A stretch of 64,000 bases of DNA from CBDDLD01 sp965250025 (GTDB lineage: Bacteria; Bacteroidota; Bacteroidia; Flavobacteriales; Flavobacteriaceae): positions 2,976,001-3,040,000 of the forward strand of contig OZ252283.1 in assembly GCA_965250025.1 (NCBI GenBank). Reading direction: 5' to 3'. This document shows positions 44,421-52,863 of the stretch, in pieces (position 1 is the stretch's first letter; each line of letters starts with the position of its first letter). The notes beneath the pieces are model-generated. The model had not been told where the DNA came from. It did no database searches and saw nothing but the letters and a program-made list of their open reading frames with translations. Made by a program: the position numbers and the translations under genes.

Positions 44421-45761
44421 CTATTCCATTAACATATCTATCAAAAGTGCCGCACTCCATGAAAAATTATTACCTCCGTAGCCTCCTACTGTTTCACTAT
44501 GCGCTTCTTTTCTGGAATCGAAATACTCGTAAAATCCATGTTTAGTGATGAGTTCAACACTATCTGTCTTTACCCTTTCTGCTATATCATTATAACCATA
44601 ACTTTTTAAACCCTTATACAACAACCAGTTTAGGTTTATCCATACCGGACCTCTCCAATACTTTCGGGGATTAAATCTCTCGTGTGTTGGATCGAAAGAA
44701 GCACATAAGTATTGATTTTCATTGCCAAAGTATTTCATCATTGTAGTTACAATTTGATCTGCTCTTTTTTTATTTGGAATTTCTGCATAAAGTGCAGCAA
44801 AAGATGAAGATGACAGATAAGGCAATGGTCTTTCATTTCTTAAATCGTAATGCGTATAGGCTCCTAACTCATCATTATACAATTTACTTTCAAAACCTTT
44901 TATAGCCTCAGACTGCCAGCTGTTAAGCTGTTCTATTTTTGATGTTTCGCTTCCTATCAATTCATATAAGTCTATCAATGCCTGATTTGACTTTATGAGC
45001 ATTGCATTAAACAGAGGATCTTGAACTAAAAAAGGAGATAACTCTGCTATTTTGGCATCGTCATAATTGTTTTGCTTAGCGATCTCTATTAGATGTAAAT
45101 AGTAATCATACTCCCTATTTGATGGCCGCTGCGCAGCATCAACATGCGTCGTATCTCTTCTTTCAAATTCATATTTTGGGGGGTTCATAGTATCCCATAC
45201 ATCATCCCAAATTGGAGAATTATCTGTCCCTGATTCCCAATTATGATATATATATACCAATCCTTCTTTATTTGGATCTCTATGACCATAGAAGTATTCA
45301 TGATTATGATATACCTTATCGATATGTTGCTTGATGAATTTCAATACCTCTGCTTTATCATCAATTATTCTATACAACTCTTTCAATACAAACCCCAGAA
45401 CAGGTGGCTGGGTCATGCCTGTAGTTTTATATTGTTTTGAGGCTAATGGGTGTAAGATAGATTTGTGAAAGTCAGGACCTGGGAAATACGTATCGCTATC
45501 GTTGTGGAATACAATATGTGGTATAAAACCATTTTCCCATTGAGCATCCAATAGAGTTGCTATTTCTCTTTTTGCTTTCTCAACATCAAAGTGGGCAAAC
45601 CCAATGGCTATAAAGCCTGAATCCCAATTCCACTGAAAAGGATACAAGCCTTCGCACGGGATTGTAAACCCTTTATCTTGACGAAAATTTGCATTAAGTA
45701 CTTGCTTGGCTTTATTGATTAAAGATTCTTTCATAGGCTCAGATAAAGAATACATTGGCAT
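44421..45761 (-). CDS. MGH1/GH63-like glycoside hydrolase, probable glucosyl/mannosylglycerate hydrolase
   Basis: 446-residue (alpha/alpha)6-barrel hydrolase with no signal peptide, so cytoplasmic. Motifs match mannosylglycerate hydrolases: GLYPFQWNWDSGFIAIGF (about 38-55), YHNWESGTDNSPIWDD where Asp180 is the likely general acid, DTTHVDAAQR, YWRGPVWINLNWLLYKG, and SETVGGYGG near the end. Hydrolysis of glucosyl- or mannosylglycerate gives the sugar and D-glycerate; the glycerate kinase three genes on fits this exactly. Trehalase (GH37) is a less likely alternative. The start is uncertain: Met1 and Met3 lie in a hairpin arm; Met10 is possible. Confidence 0.82.
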   Translation of the reverse strand: MPMYSLSEPMKESLINKAKQVLNANFRQDKGFTIPCEGLYPFQWNWDSGFIAIGFAHFDVEKAKREIATLLDAQWENGFIPHIVFHNDSDTYFPGPDFHKSILHPLASKQYKTTGMTQPPVLGFVLKELYRIIDDKAEVLKFIKQHIDKVYHNHEYFYGHRDPNKEGLVYIYHNWESGTDNSPIWDDVWDTMNPPKYEFERRDTTHVDAAQRPSNREYDYYLHLIEIAKQNNYDDAKIAELSPFLVQDPLFNAMLIKSNQALIDLYELIGSETSKIEQLNSWQSEAIKGFESKLYNDELGAYTHYDLRNERPLPYLSSSSFAALYAEIPNKKRADQIVTTMMKYFGNENQYLCASFDPTHERFNPRKYWRGPVWINLNWLLYKGLKSYGYNDIAERVKTDSVELITKHGFYEYFDSRKEAHSETVGGYGGNNFSWSAALLIDMLME

Positions 45762-45780
45762 CAGATAACTGATGCCAATG
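45753..45780 (-). promoter_or_regulatory. Intercistronic hairpin at the GH63-like gene start
   Basis: CATTGGCATCAG (45753-45764) and CTGATGCCAATG (45769-45780) are perfect 12-bp arms around ATAA. It lies between the TonB-receptor stop and the hydrolase, and its 3' arm holds the first two in-frame ATGs. No T run follows, so it is more likely an mRNA processing/stability or translation-control hairpin than a terminator. Confidence 0.75.
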
Positions 45781-45811
45781 CACTCAAAAAACTAATTCAA
45801 AATTAATTAAC

Positions 45812-48406
45812 TTAAAAATTAAACGTTGCATTAAAGAACACTCTGGTAGGTAATACAGGTCTACCCACAAAGAATTCTTCTTCGGTCTGGTTATTACCAA
45901 GTCGTGGAGATCCTTCTGTTATTCCATCGGAATTAAACAGATTAAATACCTGAGCTCCTATCCTTAAGGTTTCATCATCATCACTCAAACTAAATGTGTA
46001 ACCTAGGTTTAGGTTTGCTAATCCGATAGCATCTAATTCAATGGTATTAGAATCGTTTGAAAATTTCTTTCCTGTATAATTGTATACAATCCCGGCATCA
46101 AATTTTGAGTCTGCATAATCTACAGCTAGTGTTGTTAATATATTAGGCTGTCTTCTTAACTCATTACCTTCTAAATCGGGATCGCTATCAGATTTAGTAA
46201 TTTCATGATCTTGGAAAGTGAATGTTCCTCCAAAATTAAAATTATCTATGAAGTTCCAATTCCATGTTCCTTCAAACCCAAAAGTATTGGTATCTTGATT
46301 ATCTACTTCTTCTGTAAAACCTCCTCCAGTAGCATTGACAAAACTGATAGATCTTCTATCTTTTAGACTTACATTATATAGTGCAGCTGTTCCTGAAAAT
46401 CGTCCTTGAGAATATTTTACACCCAATTCTGCCTGTACAATTTTCTCAGTATCATAAGACGACGGATTCCCAAAATCATCAAACTTTGTCCCTCTCAATT
46501 CCGGAAAGAAATACCCTCTTGAGAAGTTTCCATAGGCACTTAAATTATCATTTATTTTATATAGTGCAGCAGCGACTACTGCAAAATCATCGGCAGAAAC
46601 ATGACCCCTGGTAAAGCTACCGTTACCCCAAACCACATTATCTAAATTAGTTATCCCGGTATTATCAACTAGAAATGACTCCGTACCTTCTACTTCTATA
46701 TCTCCAGAAGCTCTTTCATATCTTACACCAAAATCCAGATTCCAGCGTTCTAATTTAATCTCATCAGCTAAGAATACTGCAATTTTATTACTTGATATAT
46801 TTCTATTGGTATATGCTGTTCCTCTATTAGTAACACCATTTATAGAATATCCTGAAACATCAACTAATCTTGGTCTGTTATTATATTCTCCCAGATAATT
46901 AGTAATGACATTGAAATCACCGGCTTCTGATCTCGACATGAAGGTTCCTAAGGTAATATTGTGATCGCCGGCTGTTTTTGTAAATTTAATATCTGCCATT
47001 AGTTCTTGTAATGGTCTATTACGATCTAATATTCTATTTTCAAATAATAGTGCATTTGCTGGTAGCGCTTGACCATTAAGGTAAGTGAAATCTCCTGAAG
47101 ATAAGCCTCTGGCATCCAAATACTCTTGTTGTGTTTCAACCACTTTAGCACCACTTACGCCACTTCCATCCAAGAATAAATTAAATTGATGTTTATACTT
47201 AGAATATCTCAATTTAGCATCCATTTTAAAATCATCATTAAAACGGTGTTTAAAATGTGTCAAAAAATAGCCGCCTTTCGTAGCAACACCATCTTCTATT
47301 GGAGAGTTATAAATTCCATCTGGTGTGGCATAAGAGATATCAGATGCAGCTGCCGTTTGTAATGTAAAAATTTCTTCGCCATCATTTCCATTAGGCCGCT
47401 CTCTTGATCCTCCCTGTAAAGGATATGGTAAAAAGAATTGAACGGCATCATCGATCCATTGTCCTGAGAACGTTATTGAACCTTTATCTGTAACATGCTT
47501 AATGTTTCCTCTAAGTTGAAACCCTTCAGTAGGTAATCCTGTCTTTAACGGACCTTCATCATATCTGTAAAATCCAGATAAAGCATAAAACGTATTAGAA
47601 TCCTCTCCACCTAATGGCCCGCTGGTTGCAAAATCTGCTTTATACCTTGAATTTGATGCCAATTCTGTTCGTATTGTTGTTTTACGTTCACTGCTTCCTG
47701 TAATACTAGTATAGTTAATAATACCCGCAACAGAACCTACACCATATAAAATGGAAGATCCACCTCGTACAAATTCTAAACTTCTCATTCCAATATCATT
47801 CCTGAAATAAACATCATGAGCTGAAGAATTCAAACCGAAAGTACTTAATACAGGCATTCCATCTATTTGAAGCGGATTAAATTGATATTGCCCTCCAGAA
47901 GGCAAACCCCTTACAAAAATGTTAGAAGCAACTTCACCACCTCCACCTTCTGCGGTAATACCTGGTATGCTTCTCAGAACATCGGCCTGGCTACTTGTGT
48001 TTACTTTAGATAACTGTTTTGCCCCTAAAGATGTAATAGACATTGGTGTTTCTTTTTGAGAACGCTTCGTTGATGTTGCAGTTAATAGTACAGCATCTAG
48101 CGAATCACCACCTTCTTGCAGCACTACATTTAATGTAATTGTAGTACCATCTAAATTCAAAGTCTGTTCATAAGTAATATACCCCAGATAAGATACCTGT
48201 ATAACTTGACTTCCTGTTACACTGGTAGAAAAGCTAAAGTTACCGTCAAAATCTGTATTTGTTCCTGATGTGCTTCCTTTAACAATAATATTTGCTCCTG
48301 CAATAGGTAGTCCTGATTCATCTGATACCTTACCGTTAATTTCAGTTTGCGAGAATGCAAAGGTCAGACTAATCATGCAAATAAAAGTTAGTAGATTTTT
48401 TTTCAT
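45812..48406 (-). CDS. TonB-dependent receptor with carboxypeptidase-D-like N-terminal domain
   Basis: 864-residue outer-membrane transporter. Signal peptide (MKKNLLTFICMISLTFAFSQ), a CarboxypepD_reg-like domain (about 22-100, GKVSDESGLPIAGANIIVKG), plug (about 115-240, VLRSIPGITAEGG, FVRGLPSGGQ), and a 22-strand barrel ending in an aromatic residue (FFNATFNF). No SusD gene is near, so this is a solo TonB receptor, suited to small ligands rather than polysaccharide. First gene of the glycerate-glycoside operon, divergent from the LacI regulator. Confidence 0.93.
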   Translation of the reverse strand: MKKNLLTFICMISLTFAFSQTEINGKVSDESGLPIAGANIIVKGSTSGTNTDFDGNFSFSTSVTGSQVIQVSYLGYITYEQTLNLDGTTITLNVVLQEGGDSLDAVLLTATSTKRSQKETPMSITSLGAKQLSKVNTSSQADVLRSIPGITAEGGGGEVASNIFVRGLPSGGQYQFNPLQIDGMPVLSTFGLNSSAHDVYFRNDIGMRSLEFVRGGSSILYGVGSVAGIINYTSITGSSERKTTIRTELASNSRYKADFATSGPLGGEDSNTFYALSGFYRYDEGPLKTGLPTEGFQLRGNIKHVTDKGSITFSGQWIDDAVQFFLPYPLQGGSRERPNGNDGEEIFTLQTAAASDISYATPDGIYNSPIEDGVATKGGYFLTHFKHRFNDDFKMDAKLRYSKYKHQFNLFLDGSGVSGAKVVETQQEYLDARGLSSGDFTYLNGQALPANALLFENRILDRNRPLQELMADIKFTKTAGDHNITLGTFMSRSEAGDFNVITNYLGEYNNRPRLVDVSGYSINGVTNRGTAYTNRNISSNKIAVFLADEIKLERWNLDFGVRYERASGDIEVEGTESFLVDNTGITNLDNVVWGNGSFTRGHVSADDFAVVAAALYKINDNLSAYGNFSRGYFFPELRGTKFDDFGNPSSYDTEKIVQAELGVKYSQGRFSGTAALYNVSLKDRRSISFVNATGGGFTEEVDNQDTNTFGFEGTWNWNFIDNFNFGGTFTFQDHEITKSDSDPDLEGNELRRQPNILTTLAVDYADSKFDAGIVYNYTGKKFSNDSNTIELDAIGLANLNLGYTFSLSDDDETLRIGAQVFNLFNSDGITEGSPRLGNNQTEEEFFVGRPVLPTRVFFNATFNF

Positions 48407-48485
48407 TTGATTAGTATTTTGTTGTTATTGTTGTAAATTTATTATCATTTTAACAAATTTTTAATTAAAAAATTATCAAATTGTT

Positions 48486-48513
48486 ATGCAAACGTTTGCG
48501 AAAACGTTTGCAT
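48486..48513. promoter_or_regulatory. Palindromic LacI-family operator between receptor and regulator genes
   Basis: 28 bases with perfect 12-bp arms, ATGCAAACGTTT at 48486-48497 and AAACGTTTGCAT at 48502-48513, around GCGA. The left half contains GCAAACGTTTGC, itself a perfect 12-bp palindrome with the central CG typical of LacI/CcpA sites. It lies 79 bases before the receptor ATG and 13 before the regulator start, so it could control both. Confidence 0.85.
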
Positions 48514-48526
48514 AAATAAAATAGTT

Positions 48527-49546
48527 GTGAAAAAGAAGATTACGACCCTTAAAGAGATTGCTGAAAGGTTAAACTTATCAGTATCTACAGTTTCAAGAGC
48601 ATTAAATAATCATCCGGATATAAGTCCTGCGACAAAAACTAAGATTCAACGACTGGCTTCTGAACTTAACTATATCCCCAATATTTTCGCTAAAGGATTC
48701 CGAGCTCACAAAACCAATATTATTGGTGTCATTGTTCCAAATATTACTCATTATTTTACCTCTACTATCTTAAAAGGCATCTTATCTGAAGCATCTCTTT
48801 TGGGTTACAGAGTAATCATTTCAGAATCTAACAATGATATCAATAAGCAAACTGAAATGCTACAGACCATGATTCAGTTTGGCGTAGACGGTGTGCTCAT
48901 GTCCATCTCTAAAATGACCCGTAATGTAGACTCTATACTTCAAACTCTAAACACATTACCTTTAATTTTATTTGATAAAGCTTCTAATAAGATTCCATGT
49001 ACTCAGGTCATCATTAATGAAGAAGAAGCTGCTTTTAATGCTGTAGAACATTTAATTAATATTGGAAAAAAACGTATCGCAATTATTAAAGAATCTGAAT
49101 ACTCTTATAATTCTGAGCGCAGGTTCCTAGGGTATAAAAGAGCATTACAAGAAAACAACCTTCCTTTGGATGACAAGATCGTACTTAGTGTTGATGACAT
49201 TTCTTTACTGCAGGGAAAGAGACTGACAAATATTCTGCTAAGCCTCAAAAAAAGGCCTGATGCTATTTTTGCCATTACTGACAGTGCTGCCATAGGCGTC
49301 ATAAAAACATTAAAAAAATTCAACATTAGAATTCCTGAAGACATTGCCGTTGTAGGGTTTAGCAATTCTATTCATTCCACTATAATTGAACCTATGCTTA
49401 CTACTATAGATCAACCTGGTCAAAAGATTGGATCTACTGCTATAAAATATCTTATTGAAGAAATTGAGACTCCCAGTGAGGTTTTAACTAAAAAAACAAT
49501 TGAAATTAAAAGTAATCTGATCATAAGAGAATCTACTTTCAAATAA
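48527..49546 (+). CDS. LacI-family transcriptional regulator
   Basis: 339 residues from the GTG at 48527. The N-terminal LacI HTH is ITTLKEIAERLNLSVSTVSRALNNHPDISPATKTKIQRLA; the periplasmic-binding-protein-like effector domain follows (GFRAHKTNIIGVIVPNITHYF, GVDGVLMSISK, AIFAITDSAAIGVIKTLK, VVGFSNS). Hinge-helix residues SELNYIPN are present, so DNA bending at a CG-centred palindrome is expected, in line with the adjacent operator. It is divergent from the receptor operon and is the obvious regulator; the effector is probably the glycoside or its glycerate. Confidence 0.92.
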   Translation: MKKKITTLKEIAERLNLSVSTVSRALNNHPDISPATKTKIQRLASELNYIPNIFAKGFRAHKTNIIGVIVPNITHYFTSTILKGILSEASLLGYRVIISESNNDINKQTEMLQTMIQFGVDGVLMSISKMTRNVDSILQTLNTLPLILFDKASNKIPCTQVIINEEEAAFNAVEHLINIGKKRIAIIKESEYSYNSERRFLGYKRALQENNLPLDDKIVLSVDDISLLQGKRLTNILLSLKKRPDAIFAITDSAAIGVIKTLKKFNIRIPEDIAVVGFSNSIHSTIIEPMLTTIDQPGQKIGSTAIKYLIEEIETPSEVLTKKTIEIKSNLIIRESTFK

Positions 49547-49593
49547 AGTAAATTATTTAGTCTCAATTCACATGGTTAGAAAGGCGATTTGTA

Positions 49594-49601
49594 TACTTTT
49601 G
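49594..49601 (+). promoter_or_regulatory. -7 promoter element (TACTTTTG) immediately before uppP
   Basis: TACTTTTG ends four bases before the uppP ATG at 49606, again giving an almost leaderless transcript. Confidence 0.5.
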
Positions 49602-49605
49602 CATC

Positions 49606-50397
49606 ATGGAAATTTTAGACGCCATTATTTTAGGAATCATTCAAGGGCTCACCGAGTTTTTACCTGTCTCTTCTAGTGGTCATCTGGAATTGGGTAAAGC
49701 AATTCTTGGAGACAACTCCATACCTAAAGAAAGTTTATTATTTACCGTTGTACTCCATTTTGCTACTGCATTGAGTACTATTGTGGTTTTCAGAAAAGAC
49801 ATTCTGTCAATTATCAAAGGCATTCTAAAATTTGAATGGAATGACGATCTGCAATTTGTTGCTAAAATTGCTATTTCTATGGTTCCTGCCATTATCGTAG
49901 GCTTTTATTTTGAAAACGAGCTAGAACAATTATTTAGTGGTAATATTATATTGGTTGGTGCCATGCTCATTATTACGGCATTACTCCTGTTTTTAGCTGA
50001 TAAAGCTAAAGATACTTCAAAAAAGGTATCTGCTTCTAATGCTCTTATTATTGGTATTGCACAAGCGATTGCCATGTTACCTGGTATTTCGCGTTCTGGT
50101 GCTACCATATCTACTTCTGTACTTTTAGGAAATGACAAAACTAAAGCCGCACGTTTTTCATTCTTAATGGTGGTTCCTTTGATCTTTGGAAAAATAGCTA
50201 AAGACATTTTGAGTGGCGATCTCACTTACGAAACTTCTAATTTTACAGCTTTAAGTATCGGTTTTATTGCTGCGTTTATTGCCGGATTATTTGCCTGTAC
50301 CTGGATGATCGCTCTGGTTAAACGTAGTAAACTTTCTTATTTTGCCATATATTGTATAATCGTTGGCATCACTGCTATAATTTGGTCTTTACTTTAA
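49606..50397 (+). CDS. uppP: Undecaprenyl-diphosphate phosphatase
   Basis: Integral membrane enzyme that recycles the undecaprenyl carrier lipid; 263 residues, about eight helices. BacA signatures: GIIQGLTEFLPVSSSGHLEL (residues about 9-28) and AIAMLPGISRSGATIS (about 152-168), where the PGxSRSG loop holds catalytic-site residues. Directly followed by truB with no spacing. Confidence 0.97.
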   Translation: MEILDAIILGIIQGLTEFLPVSSSGHLELGKAILGDNSIPKESLLFTVVLHFATALSTIVVFRKDILSIIKGILKFEWNDDLQFVAKIAISMVPAIIVGFYFENELEQLFSGNIILVGAMLIITALLLFLADKAKDTSKKVSASNALIIGIAQAIAMLPGISRSGATISTSVLLGNDKTKAARFSFLMVVPLIFGKIAKDILSGDLTYETSNFTALSIGFIAAFIAGLFACTWMIALVKRSKLSYFAIYCIIVGITAIIWSLL

Positions 50398-51087
50398 ATG
50401 TATACTGCAGAAGATTTTAAAAACGGTCAAGTACTGCTTATTGACAAGCCTCTGGAATGGACTTCTTTTCAGGCGGTCAATAAATTACGTTGGGCTATTA
50501 GGAAAACGTTTGGCATAAAAAAGATAAAAGTTGGTCATGCAGGCACATTAGATCCTTTGGCTACAGGTCTTCTTGTCATTTGCACCGGTAAAATGACCAA
50601 GCAAATTAATACGTTCCAAGGTCAGCAAAAAGAATATATAGGCACAATTACTTTAGGTAGTACCACTCCTTCCTATGATTTGGAAACCGACATTAATGCC
50701 ACCTTTCCTACAGCTCATATTACGGAAGCGCTGATTCATAATGCTACCCAAGAGTTTATTGGAGTAATCGAACAATATCCTCCTCTTTTTTCCGCTATTA
50801 AAAAGGACGGTAAACGATTATACGAATTTGCCAGATCGGGTGAATCTATAGAGGTTAAATCCAGACAGATAGAAATCTCTACGTTTGAGATTACGAAGAT
50901 TGAAAATCTGAATGTTGATTTCAGAGTCGTCTGCAGTAAAGGGACTTACATCAGGTCTTTGGCTTATGATTTTGGAAAAGCTCTGGATTCCGGAGGACAT
51001 CTTACAGCGTTAAGACGTACCAGAATTGGAGATTTTAAGGTTGAAAATGCTAAATCCCCGGAGGCATTCATTGAGCAATTGCCTTAA
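50398..51087 (+). CDS. truB: tRNA pseudouridine synthase B
   Basis: Makes pseudouridine 55 in tRNA; 229 residues, on the short side because the C-terminal PUA domain is reduced. Catalytic motif GHAGTLDPLATGLL with Asp52; RIRTG-like region in SKGTYIRSLAYDFGKALDSGGHLTALRRTRIG. Start follows the uppP stop directly, so the two are translated together. Confidence 0.96.
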   Translation: MYTAEDFKNGQVLLIDKPLEWTSFQAVNKLRWAIRKTFGIKKIKVGHAGTLDPLATGLLVICTGKMTKQINTFQGQQKEYIGTITLGSTTPSYDLETDINATFPTAHITEALIHNATQEFIGVIEQYPPLFSAIKKDGKRLYEFARSGESIEVKSRQIEISTFEITKIENLNVDFRVVCSKGTYIRSLAYDFGKALDSGGHLTALRRTRIGDFKVENAKSPEAFIEQLP

Positions 51088-51175
51088 CCTATCTGGTTTT
51101 TATCAGCAGCTTTTGATCTTTTTAAAGTTTATATCCGTATATGTATTACACATATAGCACTTAAAAGTTTAGTTT

Positions 51176-51913
51176 TTGAAATTTATTGAGCGACATAAAG
51201 CCTTTATCATTACATTTCTACTCACTGGTATTGTTGTGTTTAGCTTATTTAGCGTACACATTACTAAACATATGCCACAAATGGCTGAAACGTTTTATGA
51301 CATTTTATCTGAACCTGAAAAAGAAGAGCTTAATGACAATGTCCCTCTAGATAATTCTTCTCCTGAAACAGATAAGGCTCTAAATCAAGATACTGAGTTT
51401 AAAGCCCTAATGAAGAACTTTAGATCGGTACAGCCTAATGACTTTGAAAAAACGACCAAGGCTCTTGAAGAGGCATCACAAAATGAAAACCAAGACGAAG
51501 AAATCAGCTCTACACGCACATATAGTAATGATAATGCTTACGCTTTAAAGCAAAGTGAAACGGAATCTTATAAAAAATTAAAGGCCACTCTGGATAAGCA
51601 CAAACCAACTGACAATACCATAGATGAACATGCTGACAAAAACAGTTCCTTATCTTATTCCTTGAAAGGACGTGCTCTGGTAAGTTATAATACGCCACGT
51701 TATTTATGTGAACGCTTTGGAAAAATTGTGGTCTCCATAAGAGTTAACCGTAGTGGTGAGGTTTTTGACGCTTATATCAATGGTGCTTCAAATTCTAAGG
51801 ACGAATGCTTAATTGAACATGCCATTGAATACGCAAAAGCCGTACGTTTTGATTCCTCTGAAAACACAGATCAGTTAGGCACCATTACCTTCTATTTCAA
51901 AGGCAAGGGTTGA
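51176..51913 (+). CDS. TonB-like C-terminal domain protein with N-terminal membrane anchor
   Basis: 245 residues from a TTG at 51176. One transmembrane segment (about 10-30), a long polar, Glu/Asn-rich spacer (40-170), and a C-terminal domain like TonB: GKIVVSIRVNRSGEVFDAYINGAS and AIEYAKAVRFDSS, with a fit to the energy-transducer TonB family. No Pro-rich stretch and no clear partner ExbB/ExbD nearby. It follows truB by 88 bases. Its stop directly abuts the convergent thioredoxin-like gene. Confidence 0.7.
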   Translation: MKFIERHKAFIITFLLTGIVVFSLFSVHITKHMPQMAETFYDILSEPEKEELNDNVPLDNSSPETDKALNQDTEFKALMKNFRSVQPNDFEKTTKALEEASQNENQDEEISSTRTYSNDNAYALKQSETESYKKLKATLDKHKPTDNTIDEHADKNSSLSYSLKGRALVSYNTPRYLCERFGKIVVSIRVNRSGEVFDAYINGASNSKDECLIEHAIEYAKAVRFDSSENTDQLGTITFYFKGKG

Positions 51914-52531
51914 TTAGCTTAGTAGCTCTACTATATCTTTTAATGTAGACTGCCCTTTATCCTTATTATACCAACGTTGAAGGTCTTCTTTAAATTCCGG
52001 AGTCAATTTACCATGCTCTGTCTTGTAGGCGTTGACCATATCTGTAGCTACCGAAGGTCTGGGTCCAAAAGTGTTTAGCACGTCTTTAGTGTCGTTATCA
52101 ATCATGATGAGTTTTGGTATAGCTCTTCCGCCATTAGTTAAAAACGCATCCATAAGCGCCTCATTATCATCTCTAAGAACTACTTTGTAATCGATATTAT
52201 CGTTTAGTTGGGCTACTTTTTGAATCGCTGGCATTATGTGAGCTGCATCACCACACCAGCTTTCTGTCAATACTAAGAATGTAACCTCTTTATCAAATGC
52301 CTCTACAGCTTGTTTATCTCCTTCAGAAACCTTAACGGTTTTATCCCAGCGTTTCATTCTCCGATCATTTAACATCGTATAATTAACCAACGCTTCCGTT
52401 TTCTCCTTCCCTGTCGTTGATTTCTCCTCAACAAGTTGACTAACCATATTTCTATACTCATCGTATGATATACCTTGCTCAAGGCTATCTCTTATTATAT
52501 CTTTTAATGTATTTATATCTAAAGTTTCCAT
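51914..52531 (-). CDS. Thioredoxin-fold protein with WCGDA active site
   Basis: 205 residues. The N-terminal 80 are helical; a thioredoxin-like domain follows (about 85-190: VTFLVLTESWCGDAAHIMPAIQKVAQ, VLRDDNEALMDAFLTNGGRAIPKLIMID). The CxxC motif is CGDA, with only the first Cys kept, so dithiol chemistry is not possible; a monothiol or structural role is likely. The cis-Pro (AIPKLI) is present. Family known in Bacteroidota; function unassigned. Confidence 0.8.
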   Translation of the reverse strand: METLDINTLKDIIRDSLEQGISYDEYRNMVSQLVEEKSTTGKEKTEALVNYTMLNDRRMKRWDKTVKVSEGDKQAVEAFDKEVTFLVLTESWCGDAAHIMPAIQKVAQLNDNIDYKVVLRDDNEALMDAFLTNGGRAIPKLIMIDNDTKDVLNTFGPRPSVATDMVNAYKTEHGKLTPEFKEDLQRWYNKDKGQSTLKDIVELLS

Positions 52532-52611
52532 ATTACAAAATTAAGTCACTATTGTCATTATTTGTGCAACAGTTGTTACATTAGTAGTGTTAATTCAAAA
52601 AACTTACAGGA

Positions 52612-52863
52612 ATGAAATGGCGTTCTTTTATTAACAATCTAAAACTCTTAATGTTGTTGATTTTTATGATCGCCGCTTTAAGCAGAAGGTTTGGATGGTT
52701 TGAAAGTTTTAACACACTAGATGCTGTAACTCTCAATGAAATAGAGAAACTTTCAGTTTTATTTTATGGTATCCTATATATTATAGAACTTCGAATGACT
52801 GTAAAACAAAAAGACAAAGAAATAATACACTTAAAAACGCAACTAAATATAAATTCTAAATGA
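52612..52863 (+). CDS. Small membrane protein
   Basis: 83 residues, two transmembrane segments (about 12-30 and 47-62) and a charged C-terminal coil (KQKDKEIIHLKTQL). No family recognised. Its stop overlaps the tag start as ATGA, which supports that it is translated. Confidence 0.6.
   Translation: MKWRSFINNLKLLMLLIFMIAALSRRFGWFESFNTLDAVTLNEIEKLSVLFYGILYIIELRMTVKQKDKEIIHLKTQLNINSK

Noticed and set aside
44421..45761. Trehalase (GH37) as identity of the hydrolase
   Set aside because: GH37 signature motifs are not seen; WNWDSGF and the NWESGTDNSP motif, plus the glycerate kinase, fit MGH-type enzymes better.
40948..49546. Polysaccharide utilisation locus (SusC/SusD type)
   Set aside because: No SusD-like gene, no secreted glycoside hydrolase; the only hydrolase lacks a signal peptide.
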